Below, piece after piece: positions 16,453 through 24,779 of a stretch of DNA of 64,000 nt. The stretch's first letter is position 1. Each line of letters opens with the position of its first letter. The DNA comes from Serratia proteamaculans_D (lineage in GTDB: Bacteria > Pseudomonadota > Gammaproteobacteria > Enterobacterales > Enterobacteriaceae), in NCBI RefSeq assembly GCF_049959315.1, contig NZ_CP188201.1. One strand, 5' to 3'. The position numbers and the translations under genes were made by a program. Under the pieces are notes generated by a model, which was not told the DNA's origin, ran no database searches, and saw only the letters and a list, made by a program, of their open reading frames with translations.

Positions 16453-16453
16453 C

Positions 16454-17083
16454 GTGACCGACGTAGAGCAACGACCAACCGGGCCGGATGATGACAACGT
16501 GGTCTGGCACCCGCATGCGGTAGCGCGTGCGGATCGCGAAGCCCGTAACGGCCATAAAGGCGTGGTGTTGTGGTTTACCGGGCTGTCCGGCTCGGGTAAA
16601 TCCACCGTTGCCGGCGCGCTGGAACAGGCGCTGCACGCCCTTGGCGTCAGCACCTATTTGCTGGATGGCGATAACGTGCGTCACGGTCTGTGTCGCGATC
16701 TGGGATTCTCCGACGACGATCGGCGCGAGAATATTCGCCGCGTGGGTGAAGTGTCCAAACTGATGGTGGATGCCGGGCTGGTGGTGCTCACCGCGTTTAT
16801 TTCACCGCACCGCACAGAACGGCAGATGGTGCGCGAACTGCTCGATGAAGATCGTTTTATTGAGGTGTTCGTTGACACGCCGCTGGCGATTTGTGAGCAG
16901 CGCGATCCGAAGGGATTGTACAAAAAAGCTCGGGCCGGAGAGCTGCGTAATTTCACCGGAATCGACTCGGTTTACGAGGCGCCGCAACGGCCGGATATTC
17001 ACCTTGATGGCCAACAATTGGTAACAAATTTGATTGCGCAATTGTTAGACGTGCTGCGTGGTCGGGCTATTATCAAACCCTGA
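16454..17083 (+). CDS. cysC: Adenylylsulfate kinase
   Basis: CysC phosphorylates APS to PAPS, the substrate of CysH. The 209-aa protein carries the P-loop GLSGSGKST near 37-45 and the APS-binding DGDNVRHGL and SPHRTERQ segments. It starts with GTG directly after the cysN stop, so translation is probably coupled. Last enzyme of the cysGDNC operon; a terminator follows. Confidence 0.97.
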   Translation: MTDVEQRPTGPDDDNVVWHPHAVARADREARNGHKGVVLWFTGLSGSGKSTVAGALEQALHALGVSTYLLDGDNVRHGLCRDLGFSDDDRRENIRRVGEVSKLMVDAGLVVLTAFISPHRTERQMVRELLDEDRFIEVFVDTPLAICEQRDPKGLYKKARAGELRNFTGIDSVYEAPQRPDIHLDGQQLVTNLIAQLLDVLRGRAIIKP

Positions 17084-17089
17084 ATTCAG

Positions 17090-17123
17090 AAAAGCGTGTG
17101 GCGTTTTGCGCCATACGCTTTTT
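17090..17123 (+). terminator. Terminator after cysC
   Basis: AAAGCGTGTGGCG (17091-17103), loop TTTTG, CGCCATACGCTTT (17109-17121) with one G-U pair, ending in a T run. It separates cysGDNC from ygbE. Confidence 0.8.
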
Positions 17124-17167
17124 ACGCTAAGCCCGCCGGAGAGCGTGCCGAATAACCAGGGAACACT

Positions 17168-17485
17168 ATGCAAAATGTCTCGCCTATCTTGATTGACTCA
17201 AACCAGGAGAAAGAGGAGCCCTCTTATTCTTTCCTGGGCGGCGTCTGCGGCTTTGTTTTCTACTGGCTGGCGTTCGCGGTGCCCTTTGTGGTCTACGGTT
17301 CCAACACGCTCTTCTTCCTGCTCTACACCTGGCCGTTCTTCCTGGCCCTGATGCCGCTATCGGTACTGATTGGCATCACGCTCAGCATGCTGTTGCGCGG
17401 TCGCCTGATCCTGACGCTGTTGCTGACCGGCGCTATCGTGCTGTGTCTGTTCTGGCTGGTATTCAGTTTTCTGACCGGCTGGTGA
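17168..17485 (+). CDS. ygbE: DUF3561 inner-membrane protein YgbE
   Basis: A 105-aa protein with a hydrophilic N-terminus (about 20 residues) and three hydrophobic segments (about 26-46, 50-72, 77-103), matching the E. coli YgbE family in length and position after cysC. Function is unknown. Being next to cysDNC does not prove a role in sulfur metabolism, and a terminator lies between. A hairpin GGGCGCA/TGCGCCC (17492-17511) follows the stop. Confidence 0.8.
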   Translation: MQNVSPILIDSNQEKEEPSYSFLGGVCGFVFYWLAFAVPFVVYGSNTLFFLLYTWPFFLALMPLSVLIGITLSMLLRGRLILTLLLTGAIVLCLFWLVFSFLTGW

Positions 17486-17537
17486 GAGAGTGGGCGCAGT
17501 TGCCTGCGCCCGAAGCATTGCAAAGCCGTGCCGAAGG

Positions 17538-18260
17538 TTACAAAACTTTGCTTAGAAAAGCCTGAGTACGCGGGTTGGCTGGGTTGCTGAAAATCTGCTG
17601 CGGTGTGCCTTCTTCCTGAATGATCCCCTGATCGATAAACAACACCCGATCGGCCACTTCACGGGCAAAGCCCATCTCGTGGGTGACCACCACCATGGTC
17701 ATGCCTTCGTGTGCCAATGACTTCATCACCGCCAGCACTTCGCCGACCAACTCGGGATCAAGCGCTGAGGTGGGTTCGTCGAACAACATGATTTTCGGCT
17801 CCATTGCCAGCGCCCGGGCAATCGCTACCCGTTGTTGTTGGCCGCCGGACAGGCTGCTGGGATAGGCATCAATCTTGTCCAACAGACCCACTTTACGTAA
17901 CAGCGCTTCTGCACGCAGGATAGCGTCGGCGCGCGACAGTTTTTTCACCCCCATCGGCGCCATAATGATGTTCTCCAGCACCGTCATATGCGGGAACAGG
18001 TTAAAGCGCTGAAATACCATCCCCACGCTCTCGCGCATTTTATTGATATCGGTTTTCTGGCTGTGAATGGCAAACCCGTTCACCAGGATCTCACCGCCGG
18101 AAAGCGTCTCCAGCGCGTTGATACAGCGTAGAAAGGTGCTTTTACCGGAACCGGACGGGCCGATGACGCAGACCACTTCGTTGGCTGCGATCTCGCAGGA
18201 GATACCACGCAGTACGTGGCTTTCGCCGAATTGTTTTTGCAGGTTATGTACGCGAATCAC
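17538..18260 (-). CDS. Polar amino-acid ABC transporter ATPase (GlnQ/HisP type)
   Basis: 240-aa ABC ATPase: Walker A GPSGSGKST (near 34-42), Q-loop VFQRFNLFPH, signature LSGGQQQRVAIARAL, Walker B IMLFDEPTSALDP and switch His in VVVTHEMGFA. The start is GTG, lying 17 bases inside the permease gene's end. It energises the importer encoded with the two genes upstream on the minus strand. The exact amino acid cannot be read from the sequence. Confidence 0.92.
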   Translation of the reverse strand: MIRVHNLQKQFGESHVLRGISCEIAANEVVCVIGPSGSGKSTFLRCINALETLSGGEILVNGFAIHSQKTDINKMRESVGMVFQRFNLFPHMTVLENIIMAPMGVKKLSRADAILRAEALLRKVGLLDKIDAYPSSLSGGQQQRVAIARALAMEPKIMLFDEPTSALDPELVGEVLAVMKSLAHEGMTMVVVTHEMGFAREVADRVLFIDQGIIQEEGTPQQIFSNPANPRTQAFLSKVL

Positions 18261-19008
18261 TTTTCCCGAACCTCTTTTCCATGTGTTGCACCATCAGCGA
18301 AAGCAGGAAGGTGAGGACCCAATAGACCAGCGAAATGGTCAGGTAGGGCTCCCAATAGGTGGCATAGGCGCCGGAAACCGTCCGGGCTGCATAGGCCAAA
18401 TCAGCCAGGCCGATGGCGGAGGCCAGTGAGGAGTCCTTGACGATGGCAATGGCGTTGTTGCCCAGCGGTGGCAGCATGCGACGGAAGGCCTGCGGCAGGA
18501 TCACCTTGCGCATGGTTTTGCCGTAGCCCATGCCCAGCGAGCGCGAAGCTTCCATCTGGCCGCGATCGATTGACTGAATACCGGCGCGGAAAATTTCCGA
18601 GACGTAGGCACCGGCGTTGAGCGTGATAGCCACCACGCAGGAGAGAAACGCACCGTAGTCGGAGCGCAGCGCACGGGCGAAATCACTGCTCATCAGACCG
18701 TTGGTGACCAGCAGGCCGTCACGCGGGTTGATAAACAGCGGCACCAGGGCGAAATGCACCACCATGATCTGCACGAACAACGGTGTACCGCGGAAGGCGC
18801 TGATATAAATGCGCACCGGCCACTGTACGCCATAATGCAGTATCGGTTTCCAGATGCCATGCGGCGCTTGCGCCAGACGGCCTAATCCCAGGAGCAGTCC
18901 CCAGGTGGTGCCCAGTATCACGCAGATAATGGTGCATTTGATGGTCATCCAGGCGCCTTCCATAAACAACGGGGCATATTCCTGGATAATCTCCCAACGG
19001 AAATTCAA
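18244..19008 (-). CDS. Polar amino-acid ABC transporter permease
   Basis: 254-aa HisM/GlnP-type permease. The cytoplasmic EAA loop reads EASRSLGMGYGKTMRKVILPQ at about 165-185, and about five membrane segments are visible. The start is TTG at 19008, with AAGGAA upstream and no better alternative near it. A single permease subunit suggests a homodimer. The insertion FINPRDGLLVTNGLMSSDFARALRSD after the third helix is longer than in GlnP. Confidence 0.9.
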   Translation of the reverse strand: MNFRWEIIQEYAPLFMEGAWMTIKCTIICVILGTTWGLLLGLGRLAQAPHGIWKPILHYGVQWPVRIYISAFRGTPLFVQIMVVHFALVPLFINPRDGLLVTNGLMSSDFARALRSDYGAFLSCVVAITLNAGAYVSEIFRAGIQSIDRGQMEASRSLGMGYGKTMRKVILPQAFRRMLPPLGNNAIAIVKDSSLASAIGLADLAYAARTVSGAYATYWEPYLTISLVYWVLTFLLSLMVQHMEKRFGKSDSRT

Positions 19009-19046
19009 TGGGTGTTCCTTCTCGGTGTTCTCACGATAGTGTTGCT

Positions 19047-19068
19047 CCGGAGCTCGGGCGAGCTCCGG
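19047..19068 (-). repeat. Hairpin between binding protein and permease genes
   Basis: CCGGAGCTC-gggc-GAGCTCCGG is a perfect 9-bp stem just after the binding-protein stop. No T run follows, so it more likely stabilises the upstream mRNA or gives partial attenuation, raising binding protein over permease. Confidence 0.65.
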
Positions 19069-19079
19069 TCACTTAAGGT

Positions 19080-19850
19080 TTATTCGGCAGGCAGTGTCGG
19101 CACGTTGCTGTCAAACCAGGTCTGGTAAATTTTGGCGTAGGTGCCGTCGGCGATGATTTTTTTCAGGCCGGCGTTGATTTTACTGCGCAGTTCATCGTTG
19201 CCTTTGGCAACGGCAATACCGAAATACTGACGTTCGAATTTGGCGTCTGACACCAGTTTGAACTCTTTTTCCGGGTGGGTTTTGATGTAGAACTTGGCCA
19301 CGCCAACGTCGCCCACGGCTGCGCCGATGCCGTCTTCGTACAGCTCCTGCAGCAGCAGTGGGGTATTGTCGAAACGTTTGATGGCGGTGCTGTTTTTACC
19401 CAGCACGTCGGAGACCACGATGTCGCCAGTGCTGGAATTCACCACGCCAACTTTCAGCGCTTTCAGCGCGGCGATGGAGTTCACTTGAGAGTCTTTGGGG
19501 ACCACGATGGTCTGCTCCGCCGGGAAGTAAGGTGCAGAGAAATCCACCATTTGCTTGCGTTTGTTGGTGATGGTGATGCCGGAAATAATGATGTCGCGAT
19601 CGCCGGAGTTCAGAGTGGCAAAGATACCTTCCCACGGCGTATTTACCAGTTTGACCTGAAAGCCCTCGGCCTTGGCGACGGCCTTGATGATGTCAATATC
19701 AAAGCCTTCCAGCTGTTTGCTGCTGTTTTCGTATTCGAACGGACGATAGGTACCGCCGGAGCCGACGACGTAAGTGGGTTCTGCCGCCAGGGCAGAGGCC
19801 GACAGGGTGGCGGCCAGGCAGGCGCCAATCAGAACTAAGCGTTTTAACAT
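19080..19850 (-). CDS. Polar amino-acid ABC transporter periplasmic binding protein
   Basis: 256-aa SBP_bac_3 family protein with a Sec signal peptide (MLKRLVLIGACLAATLSASALA, cut before AEPTY). Family motifs include GFDIDIIKAVAKAEG, WEGIFATLNSGDRDIIISG and FSAPYF, which form the amino-acid pocket; the ligand arginine is not assignable from sequence. I chose ATG 19850 over the adjacent GTG 19853 for better spacing from GGGGA. First gene of the operon. Confidence 0.92.
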   Translation of the reverse strand: MLKRLVLIGACLAATLSASALAAEPTYVVGSGGTYRPFEYENSSKQLEGFDIDIIKAVAKAEGFQVKLVNTPWEGIFATLNSGDRDIIISGITITNKRKQMVDFSAPYFPAEQTIVVPKDSQVNSIAALKALKVGVVNSSTGDIVVSDVLGKNSTAIKRFDNTPLLLQELYEDGIGAAVGDVGVAKFYIKTHPEKEFKLVSDAKFERQYFGIAVAKGNDELRSKINAGLKKIIADGTYAKIYQTWFDSNVPTLPAE

Positions 19851-20256
19851 CACAATCCCCGATAATTAAAAGTTATTCATTGGATTTATTTATGCACTAT
19901 TGGTGCATAAAAATAACCCCCAATGAATAAAAACACAACTCCTACATGGCGGTGTGATTTTCAATGGTGTTAAATATGCACTTTTTGAACGTGCCTGGCA
20001 GAAGCGTTGGCGAAATGGCGGGGCAGCCAGTTTTTCTTGCTGCATAACCGATAAGAGCGCTGAGAGTGGTAATGCAGAGAGGTCGAGCGGTGACTTATCG
20101 GATGAAAGTGCTTTTTTTTGCCGCTTTCGGCGCGAATTTAGGTTATAAACTCAAGAAATTCTCATCCTACTCTGAATTTGGCGGTGAAATGCCGTTCCCA
20201 GTGTGGAGTCCAACGAAAAGTTGTGGGATGATTAGGCGGTTTTTCAGGGGGCGGAG
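19851..20256. promoter_or_regulatory. ABC importer / ftsB intergenic region with nested dyads
   Basis: Upstream of the binding-protein gene two inverted repeats are nested: TTATTCATTGG (about 19873) pairs with CCAATGAATAA (about 19919), and inside them TTTATGCAC (19889-19897) faces GTGCATAAA (19903-19911). They look like an operator for a nitrogen or amino-acid regulator. TGCAC-N5-GTGCA is two bases shorter than an NtrC site. Further on, CCGATAAG and CTTATCGG (about 20048 and 20094) form another distant repeat in the ftsB leader. No gene is seen. Confidence 0.4.
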
Positions 20257-20577
20257 ATGGGAAAACTTACGCTGTTATTGCTGGCATTGCTCGGTTGGTT
20301 ACAGTATTCACTGTGGCTGGGCAAAAATGGTGTTCACGATTACGTGCGGGTCAATGATGACGTTGCGGTCCAGCAGGGCAGCAATGCTAAATTGAAAGCG
20401 CGTAACGATCAGCTGTTCGCCGAAATCGACGATTTGAACGGCGGTCAGGAAGCGATCGAAGAGCGTGCGCGCAATGAACTGAGCATGATTAAGCCCGGTG
20501 AGACTTTCTATCGTCTGGTTCCTGACCAATCCAGACGCAACGCGGCATCCTCCTCGCAAAATAACCTACAAAAGTAA
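20257..20577 (+). CDS. ftsB: Cell division protein FtsB
   Basis: FtsB joins FtsL and FtsQ in the divisome and helps activate FtsWI at the septum. The 106-aa bitopic protein starts MGKLTLLLLALLGWLQYSLWLG (membrane segment), followed by a periplasmic leucine-zipper region (about 28-62) and the conserved ARNELSMIKPGETFYRLV. It is followed three bases later by ispD, as in E. coli. Confidence 0.97.
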   Translation: MGKLTLLLLALLGWLQYSLWLGKNGVHDYVRVNDDVAVQQGSNAKLKARNDQLFAEIDDLNGGQEAIEERARNELSMIKPGETFYRLVPDQSRRNAASSSQNNLQK

Positions 20578-20580
20578 CGC

Positions 20581-21288
20581 ATGAATCACTCCGCAGGAAC
20601 CTTTCCACCGGTGATTGCCGTCCTGCCCGCTGCCGGAATCGGCAGCCGTATGCAGGCGGATTGCCCGAAGCAGTATTTAACCATCGGCCATCAAACCATT
20701 CTCGAGCACGCGATCCATGCGCTATTGCGCCATCCGCGTATTCCGCAGGTGATTGTGGCGATCGGTCCCGATGACCAGCAGTTCCACCAGTTGCCTATTG
20801 CCCGAGATCCGCGCGTGCGGGTAACCATCGGCGGTCAGCAACGCGCCGATTCGGTGATGGCCGGGTTGCAACTGGCCGGTGAGGCCAAATGGGTGCTGGT
20901 ACACGACGCGGCAAGACCCTGCCTGCATGCCGAGGATCTGGAACGCCTGCTGGCGATTACAGAACACAGTGAGGTGGGGGGCATTTTGGCCGCGCCGGTG
21001 CGTGATACCATGAAGCGTGCCGAACCTGGTCGCAGTGATATCTCCCACACCGTCGAACGTCAGGATCTGTGGCATGCGTTAACTCCGCAACTATTCCCGT
21101 TGGCGTTGCTTAAGCTTTGCCTGCAGCGTGCGATGGATGACGGTGCGACGGTCACCGATGAGGCCTCTGCCCTCGAGCATTGTGGCTATCATCCGCTGCT
21201 GGTCAGCGGACGCTCGGACAATATTAAAGTCACGCGCCCGGAAGATTTGGCGCTGGCGGCCTTCTATTTAACTCAGTTGGACAATTAA
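20581..21288 (+). CDS. ispD: 2-C-methyl-D-erythritol 4-phosphate cytidylyltransferase
   Basis: IspD transfers CMP from CTP to MEP in the non-mevalonate isoprenoid pathway. The 235 aa include the CTP-binding PAAGIGSRMQADCPKQY (about 15-31) and VHDAARPC. Ten bases precede ispF, its pathway partner two steps on. Confidence 0.97.
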   Translation: MNHSAGTFPPVIAVLPAAGIGSRMQADCPKQYLTIGHQTILEHAIHALLRHPRIPQVIVAIGPDDQQFHQLPIARDPRVRVTIGGQQRADSVMAGLQLAGEAKWVLVHDAARPCLHAEDLERLLAITEHSEVGGILAAPVRDTMKRAEPGRSDISHTVERQDLWHALTPQLFPLALLKLCLQRAMDDGATVTDEASALEHCGYHPLLVSGRSDNIKVTRPEDLALAAFYLTQLDN

Positions 21289-21298
21289 GGAGCGCATC

Positions 21299-21772
21299 AT
21301 GCGTATCGGTCACGGTTTTGACGTACATAAATTTGGTGGCGAAGGGCCGCTGGTGATCGGTGGTGTTCGTATCCCTTATGAAAAAGGTTTGCTGGCTCAC
21401 TCCGACGGTGACGTGGCGCTGCATGCAGCGACCGATGCTCTGTTGGGGGCGGCGGCGTTAGGGGATATCGGCAAGCTGTTCCCGGATACCGACCCGGCGT
21501 TCAAAGGGGCCGACAGCCGTGAGCTGCTGCGCGAAGCCTGGAAACGCATTCGCGCCAAAGGCTATCGTCTGGGTAACCTGGATATCACCATTATCGCCCA
21601 GGCCCCTAAAATGGCGCCGCATATCCCGCAAATGCGCGTATTCCTGGCGGAAGATCTGCAGTGCCATATGGACGACGTCAACGTTAAGGCGACCACTACC
21701 GAACAGCTCGGTTTTACCGGGCGCGGCGAGGGCATTGCCTGTGAAGCGGTCGCCTTGTTGATCAAGGAATAA
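21299..21772 (+). CDS. ispF: 2-C-methyl-D-erythritol 2,4-cyclodiphosphate synthase
   Basis: IspF cyclises CDP-ME 2-phosphate. 157-aa trimeric zinc enzyme; the metal ligands Asp8 and His10 are in GFDVHKFG and His42 in SDGDVALHAATDALLG. GGAGCG precedes the ATG. Tightly placed between ispD and truD. Confidence 0.97.
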   Translation: MRIGHGFDVHKFGGEGPLVIGGVRIPYEKGLLAHSDGDVALHAATDALLGAAALGDIGKLFPDTDPAFKGADSRELLREAWKRIRAKGYRLGNLDITIIAQAPKMAPHIPQMRVFLAEDLQCHMDDVNVKATTTEQLGFTGRGEGIACEAVALLIKE

Positions 21773-21776
21773 ACGC

Positions 21777-22823
21777 ATGGATATGGCTAACCTGACCTGG
21801 CTGTATGGCCAGCCGCAGAGCACCGGCGTGTTGAAAGCCAACCCGGAAGATTTCGTGGTGGTGGAAGACCTGGGCTTTGAGCCGGACGGCGAAGGCGAAC
21901 ATGTGCTGGTGAACATTCGCAAGAACGGCTGTAATACTCAGTTTGTCGCCGATTATTTGGCGCGCTTTGCCGGTATTCATGCCCGTTCTGTCAGCTACGC
22001 GGGTCTCAAGGATCGTCATGCGGTGACCGAACAATGGTTCTGCCTGCATCTACCGGGCAAAGAGACACCTGATTTTACCCAGTTCTCACTGGAGGGCTGC
22101 GAAGTGCTGGCCAGCGCCCGCCATTTGCGCAAAATGCGTATTGGCACGCTAAAAGGCAATGCCTTCACGCTGGTTCTACGTCATATCTCTGACCGTCAGG
22201 ATGTCGAGCCGCGCCTGCAGGCGGTTGCAACCGGCGGCGTGCCAAACTACTTTGGTAGCCAACGCTTTGGTCGCGGCGGCAATAACCTGGTGATGGCGCG
22301 CCGTTGGGCGAATGATGAGATCCGGGTTAAAGAACGCAGCAAGCGCAGTTTTTATCTTTCCGCCAGCCGCAGTGCACTGTTTAACCTGATTACCAGCCGA
22401 CGTTTGGCCAATCAACAGCAATATACCGTGCTGGAAGGCGATGCCTTACAGCTCAGCGGCCGTGGCAGTTGGTTTGTTGCCCAGCCGGAAGAGTTGGCAG
22501 CGCTGCAACAGCGGCTGGATGCCGGCGAACTGATGATTACCGCCCCTTTGCCGGGCGATGGCGCACCGGGTACCGCCGGTGAAGCGCTCCATTTTGAACA
22601 GCAGTGTTTACTGGAGCAACCGGAACTGATGGCGCTTTTAAAGCGTGAGCGTGTTGATCCGGCCCGCCGTGCTCTGTTGTTACAACCCAAAAATATGCAG
22701 TGGGACTGGTGGGATGATGCCACCGTTGAACTGCGTTTTTGGCTGCCGGCCGGCAGTTTCGCCACCAGCGTGGTGCGTGAAATTATGCGGCAGGACACCA
22801 GTGACGCGGATATTAGCGAGTAA
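21777..22823 (+). CDS. truD: tRNA pseudouridine(13) synthase TruD
   Basis: TruD makes pseudouridine 13 in tRNA-Glu. The 348-aa protein begins with LKANPEDFVVVEDLGF and has the catalytic aspartate in GLKDRHAVTEQW (about residue 80) and the TruD insertion domain. In E. coli truD abuts surE; here a terminator and 268 bp lie between. Confidence 0.96.
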   Translation: MDMANLTWLYGQPQSTGVLKANPEDFVVVEDLGFEPDGEGEHVLVNIRKNGCNTQFVADYLARFAGIHARSVSYAGLKDRHAVTEQWFCLHLPGKETPDFTQFSLEGCEVLASARHLRKMRIGTLKGNAFTLVLRHISDRQDVEPRLQAVATGGVPNYFGSQRFGRGGNNLVMARRWANDEIRVKERSKRSFYLSASRSALFNLITSRRLANQQQYTVLEGDALQLSGRGSWFVAQPEELAALQQRLDAGELMITAPLPGDGAPGTAGEALHFEQQCLLEQPELMALLKRERVDPARRALLLQPKNMQWDWWDDATVELRFWLPAGSFATSVVREIMRQDTSDADISE

Positions 22824-22824
22824 T

Positions 22825-22852
22825 AAAAAACCTGCTTATGCAGGTTTTTTTT
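22825..22852 (+). terminator. Terminator after truD
   Basis: AAAAAACCTGC-TTAT-GCAGGTTTTTT with a long T run starts directly after the truD stop. It should end the ftsB-ispDF-truD transcript. Confidence 0.85.
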
Positions 22853-23091
22853 CGTCTGGAGCATGACGACGTAAAGAGGTGTGTTTGCCCAACTGCGGTT
22901 TTCGGTGCTAATTCGAGGCTTGGAAGCAGCGCGAAACATCGCCTTTTCCCTTGGTGACTGGACATGTCGGGGGGAGTAAACATAATATCTGCTGGTTAAG
23001 CCCCTCCTATTGGGCGTTGATTCCGAGTATTTAAATGCCAGGCCGCGTTAAAGGCGTTCTGATTGAGAGATAAAAAAGAAGACAATCTTTT

Positions 23092-23853
23092 ATGCGGATA
23101 TTGCTGAGTAATGACGACGGTGTGACCGCCCCAGGCATCCAGGTGCTGGCGGCGGCATTGAGAGAGTTCGCCGAAGTGCAGGTTGTGGCACCCGATCGTA
23201 ACCGCAGTGGTTCTTCCAATGCGCTGACGCTGGAATCTCCATTGCGCACTCTGACGATGCCCAATGGAGATATCGCCGTCCAGCAGGGTACGCCGACAGA
23301 CTGCGTGTATCTGGGAGTGAATGCCCTGATGCAGCCTGCGCCGGATATCGTGGTTTCCGGCATCAATGCGGGCCCCAATCTGGGCGATGACGTTATCTAT
23401 TCCGGCACCGTGGCTGCTGCCATGGAAGGACGCCATTTGGGATTGCCTGCGCTGGCCGTGTCGCTGAACGGCCATCAGCATTATGCGACCGCCGCGGCGA
23501 TCACCTGCCGGGTGCTGCGTGCGTTACAGCGCGAACCGTTGCGAACCGGTAAAATTCTGAATATCAACGTTCCGGATTTGCCACTGGATCAGATCAAGGG
23601 TATTCGTGTGACCCGCTGCGGCAGTCGCCATCCGGCTGACAAAGTGTTCTGCCAACAAGATCCGCGTGGGCAAAATCTCTATTGGATTGGGCCGCCCGGT
23701 GATAAGTTTGATGCCGGGCCGGACACGGATTTCGCTGCGGTAGAACAGGGTTATGTGGCCATCACGCCACTGCAGGTGGATTTAACCGCCTATGCGGCCC
23801 AGGACGTGGTAAAAACGTGGTTAACCAAAGCAGGGGTTGGCGGGGAATGGTGA
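23092..23853 (+). CDS. surE: 5'/3'-nucleotidase SurE
   Basis: SurE dephosphorylates nucleoside monophosphates and short polyphosphates and matters for stationary-phase survival. 253 aa with the acidic metal site LLSNDDG at 4-10 and the conserved SGTVAAAMEG and GTPTDCV. The ribosome site is weak (AAGAAG about 9 bases upstream). The 7-base overlap with pcm couples the two. Confidence 0.97.
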   Translation: MRILLSNDDGVTAPGIQVLAAALREFAEVQVVAPDRNRSGSSNALTLESPLRTLTMPNGDIAVQQGTPTDCVYLGVNALMQPAPDIVVSGINAGPNLGDDVIYSGTVAAAMEGRHLGLPALAVSLNGHQHYATAAAITCRVLRALQREPLRTGKILNINVPDLPLDQIKGIRVTRCGSRHPADKVFCQQDPRGQNLYWIGPPGDKFDAGPDTDFAAVEQGYVAITPLQVDLTAYAAQDVVKTWLTKAGVGGEW

Positions 23854-24473
23854 ACAAGCGTATGCAAACATTGCTGACGCAGCTGCGTCAACAGGGGATC
23901 CGGGACGAACGGTTGCTACAGGCGATCGAAGCGGTGCCGCGTGAACGCTTTGTTGATGAGGCACTTGAACACAAGGCTTATGAGAATACTGCGTTACCTA
24001 TTGGCTCCGGCCAAACCATCTCTCAACCTTATATGGTTGCACGCATGACCGAACTGCTGAACCTGACGCCAACCTCCAGGGTATTGGAGATCGGTACCGG
24101 TTCTGGCTATCAAACCGCTATCCTGGCGCATTTGGTACAGCATGTTTGCTCTGTTGAGCGTATCAAAGGGTTGCAATGGCAGGCTAAACGCCGGCTGAAA
24201 CAACTCGATCTTCACAATGTTTCCACCCGTCACGGCGATGGTTGGCAGGGTTGGGCATCGCGTGGGCCGTTTGATGCCATCATTGTCACGGCAGCTCCGC
24301 CGGAGATCCCGCCAGCGCTAATGGAGCAGTTGGACGATGGCGGCATTCTGGTGTTGCCGGTCGGCGAGCAGGCCCAAACGCTGAAGTATATTCGGCGTCA
24401 GGGCAGCGAATTTGTTATCGATACCGTCGAAGCGGTGCGTTTTGTTCCCCTGGTTAAGGGGGAACTGGCCTAG
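23847..24473 (+). CDS. pcm: Protein-L-isoaspartate O-methyltransferase
   Basis: Pcm methylates isoaspartyl residues for repair of aged proteins. The ATG at 23847, followed by GTG AAC AAG, gives the E. coli length of 208 aa; the open frame continues 10 codons upstream inside surE. Motifs: SQPYMVARMTELL, the SAM-binding VLEIGTGSGYQTA, and the C-terminal FVPLVKGEL. Confidence 0.96.
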   Translation: MVNKRMQTLLTQLRQQGIRDERLLQAIEAVPRERFVDEALEHKAYENTALPIGSGQTISQPYMVARMTELLNLTPTSRVLEIGTGSGYQTAILAHLVQHVCSVERIKGLQWQAKRRLKQLDLHNVSTRHGDGWQGWASRGPFDAIIVTAAPPEIPPALMEQLDDGGILVLPVGEQAQTLKYIRRQGSEFVIDTVEAVRFVPLVKGELA

Positions 24474-24604
24474 CGATTGTCTGAATTTTCGACAGGAAAC
24501 GAAATCTGTTGCACTTTCATCATCTCCGGTTAAGGTTTTAACGTTTCAATAAAACTAATTTTCAATACAATTGCCTTTCTGCGTAGTTGTCTTATGGTGC
24601 AGCA

Positions 24605-24637
24605 GCGCTAATGTGGTTAGCATTGGCGCGCTGTTTT
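24605..24637 (+). terminator. Possible weak terminator in the pcm-nlpD gap
   Basis: GCGCTAATG (24605-24613) and CATTGGCGC (24621-24629) form a 9-bp stem followed by GCTGTTTT. The rest of the 306-bp gap 24474-24779 should hold the nlpD promoter; no gene is seen in it. Confidence 0.45.
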
Positions 24638-24779
24638 GAGGCTCCGGCATGAGATTTCCTGACGTTCAGGGATCGGCTGTGGGCACCTTTCAGGGTAGAA
24701 ATCGAGAGAATGTTAAAAGCTCAGCTACCATGTAAAGGGTATTTGGATATATCGCTGATATTGCTGTCATGGGGGAAGC

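Noticed and set aside
19893..19907. TGCAC-N5-GTGCA as an NtrC site
   Set aside because: NtrC sites have seven bases between these half-sites; here there are five, which would put the halves on different faces of the helix.
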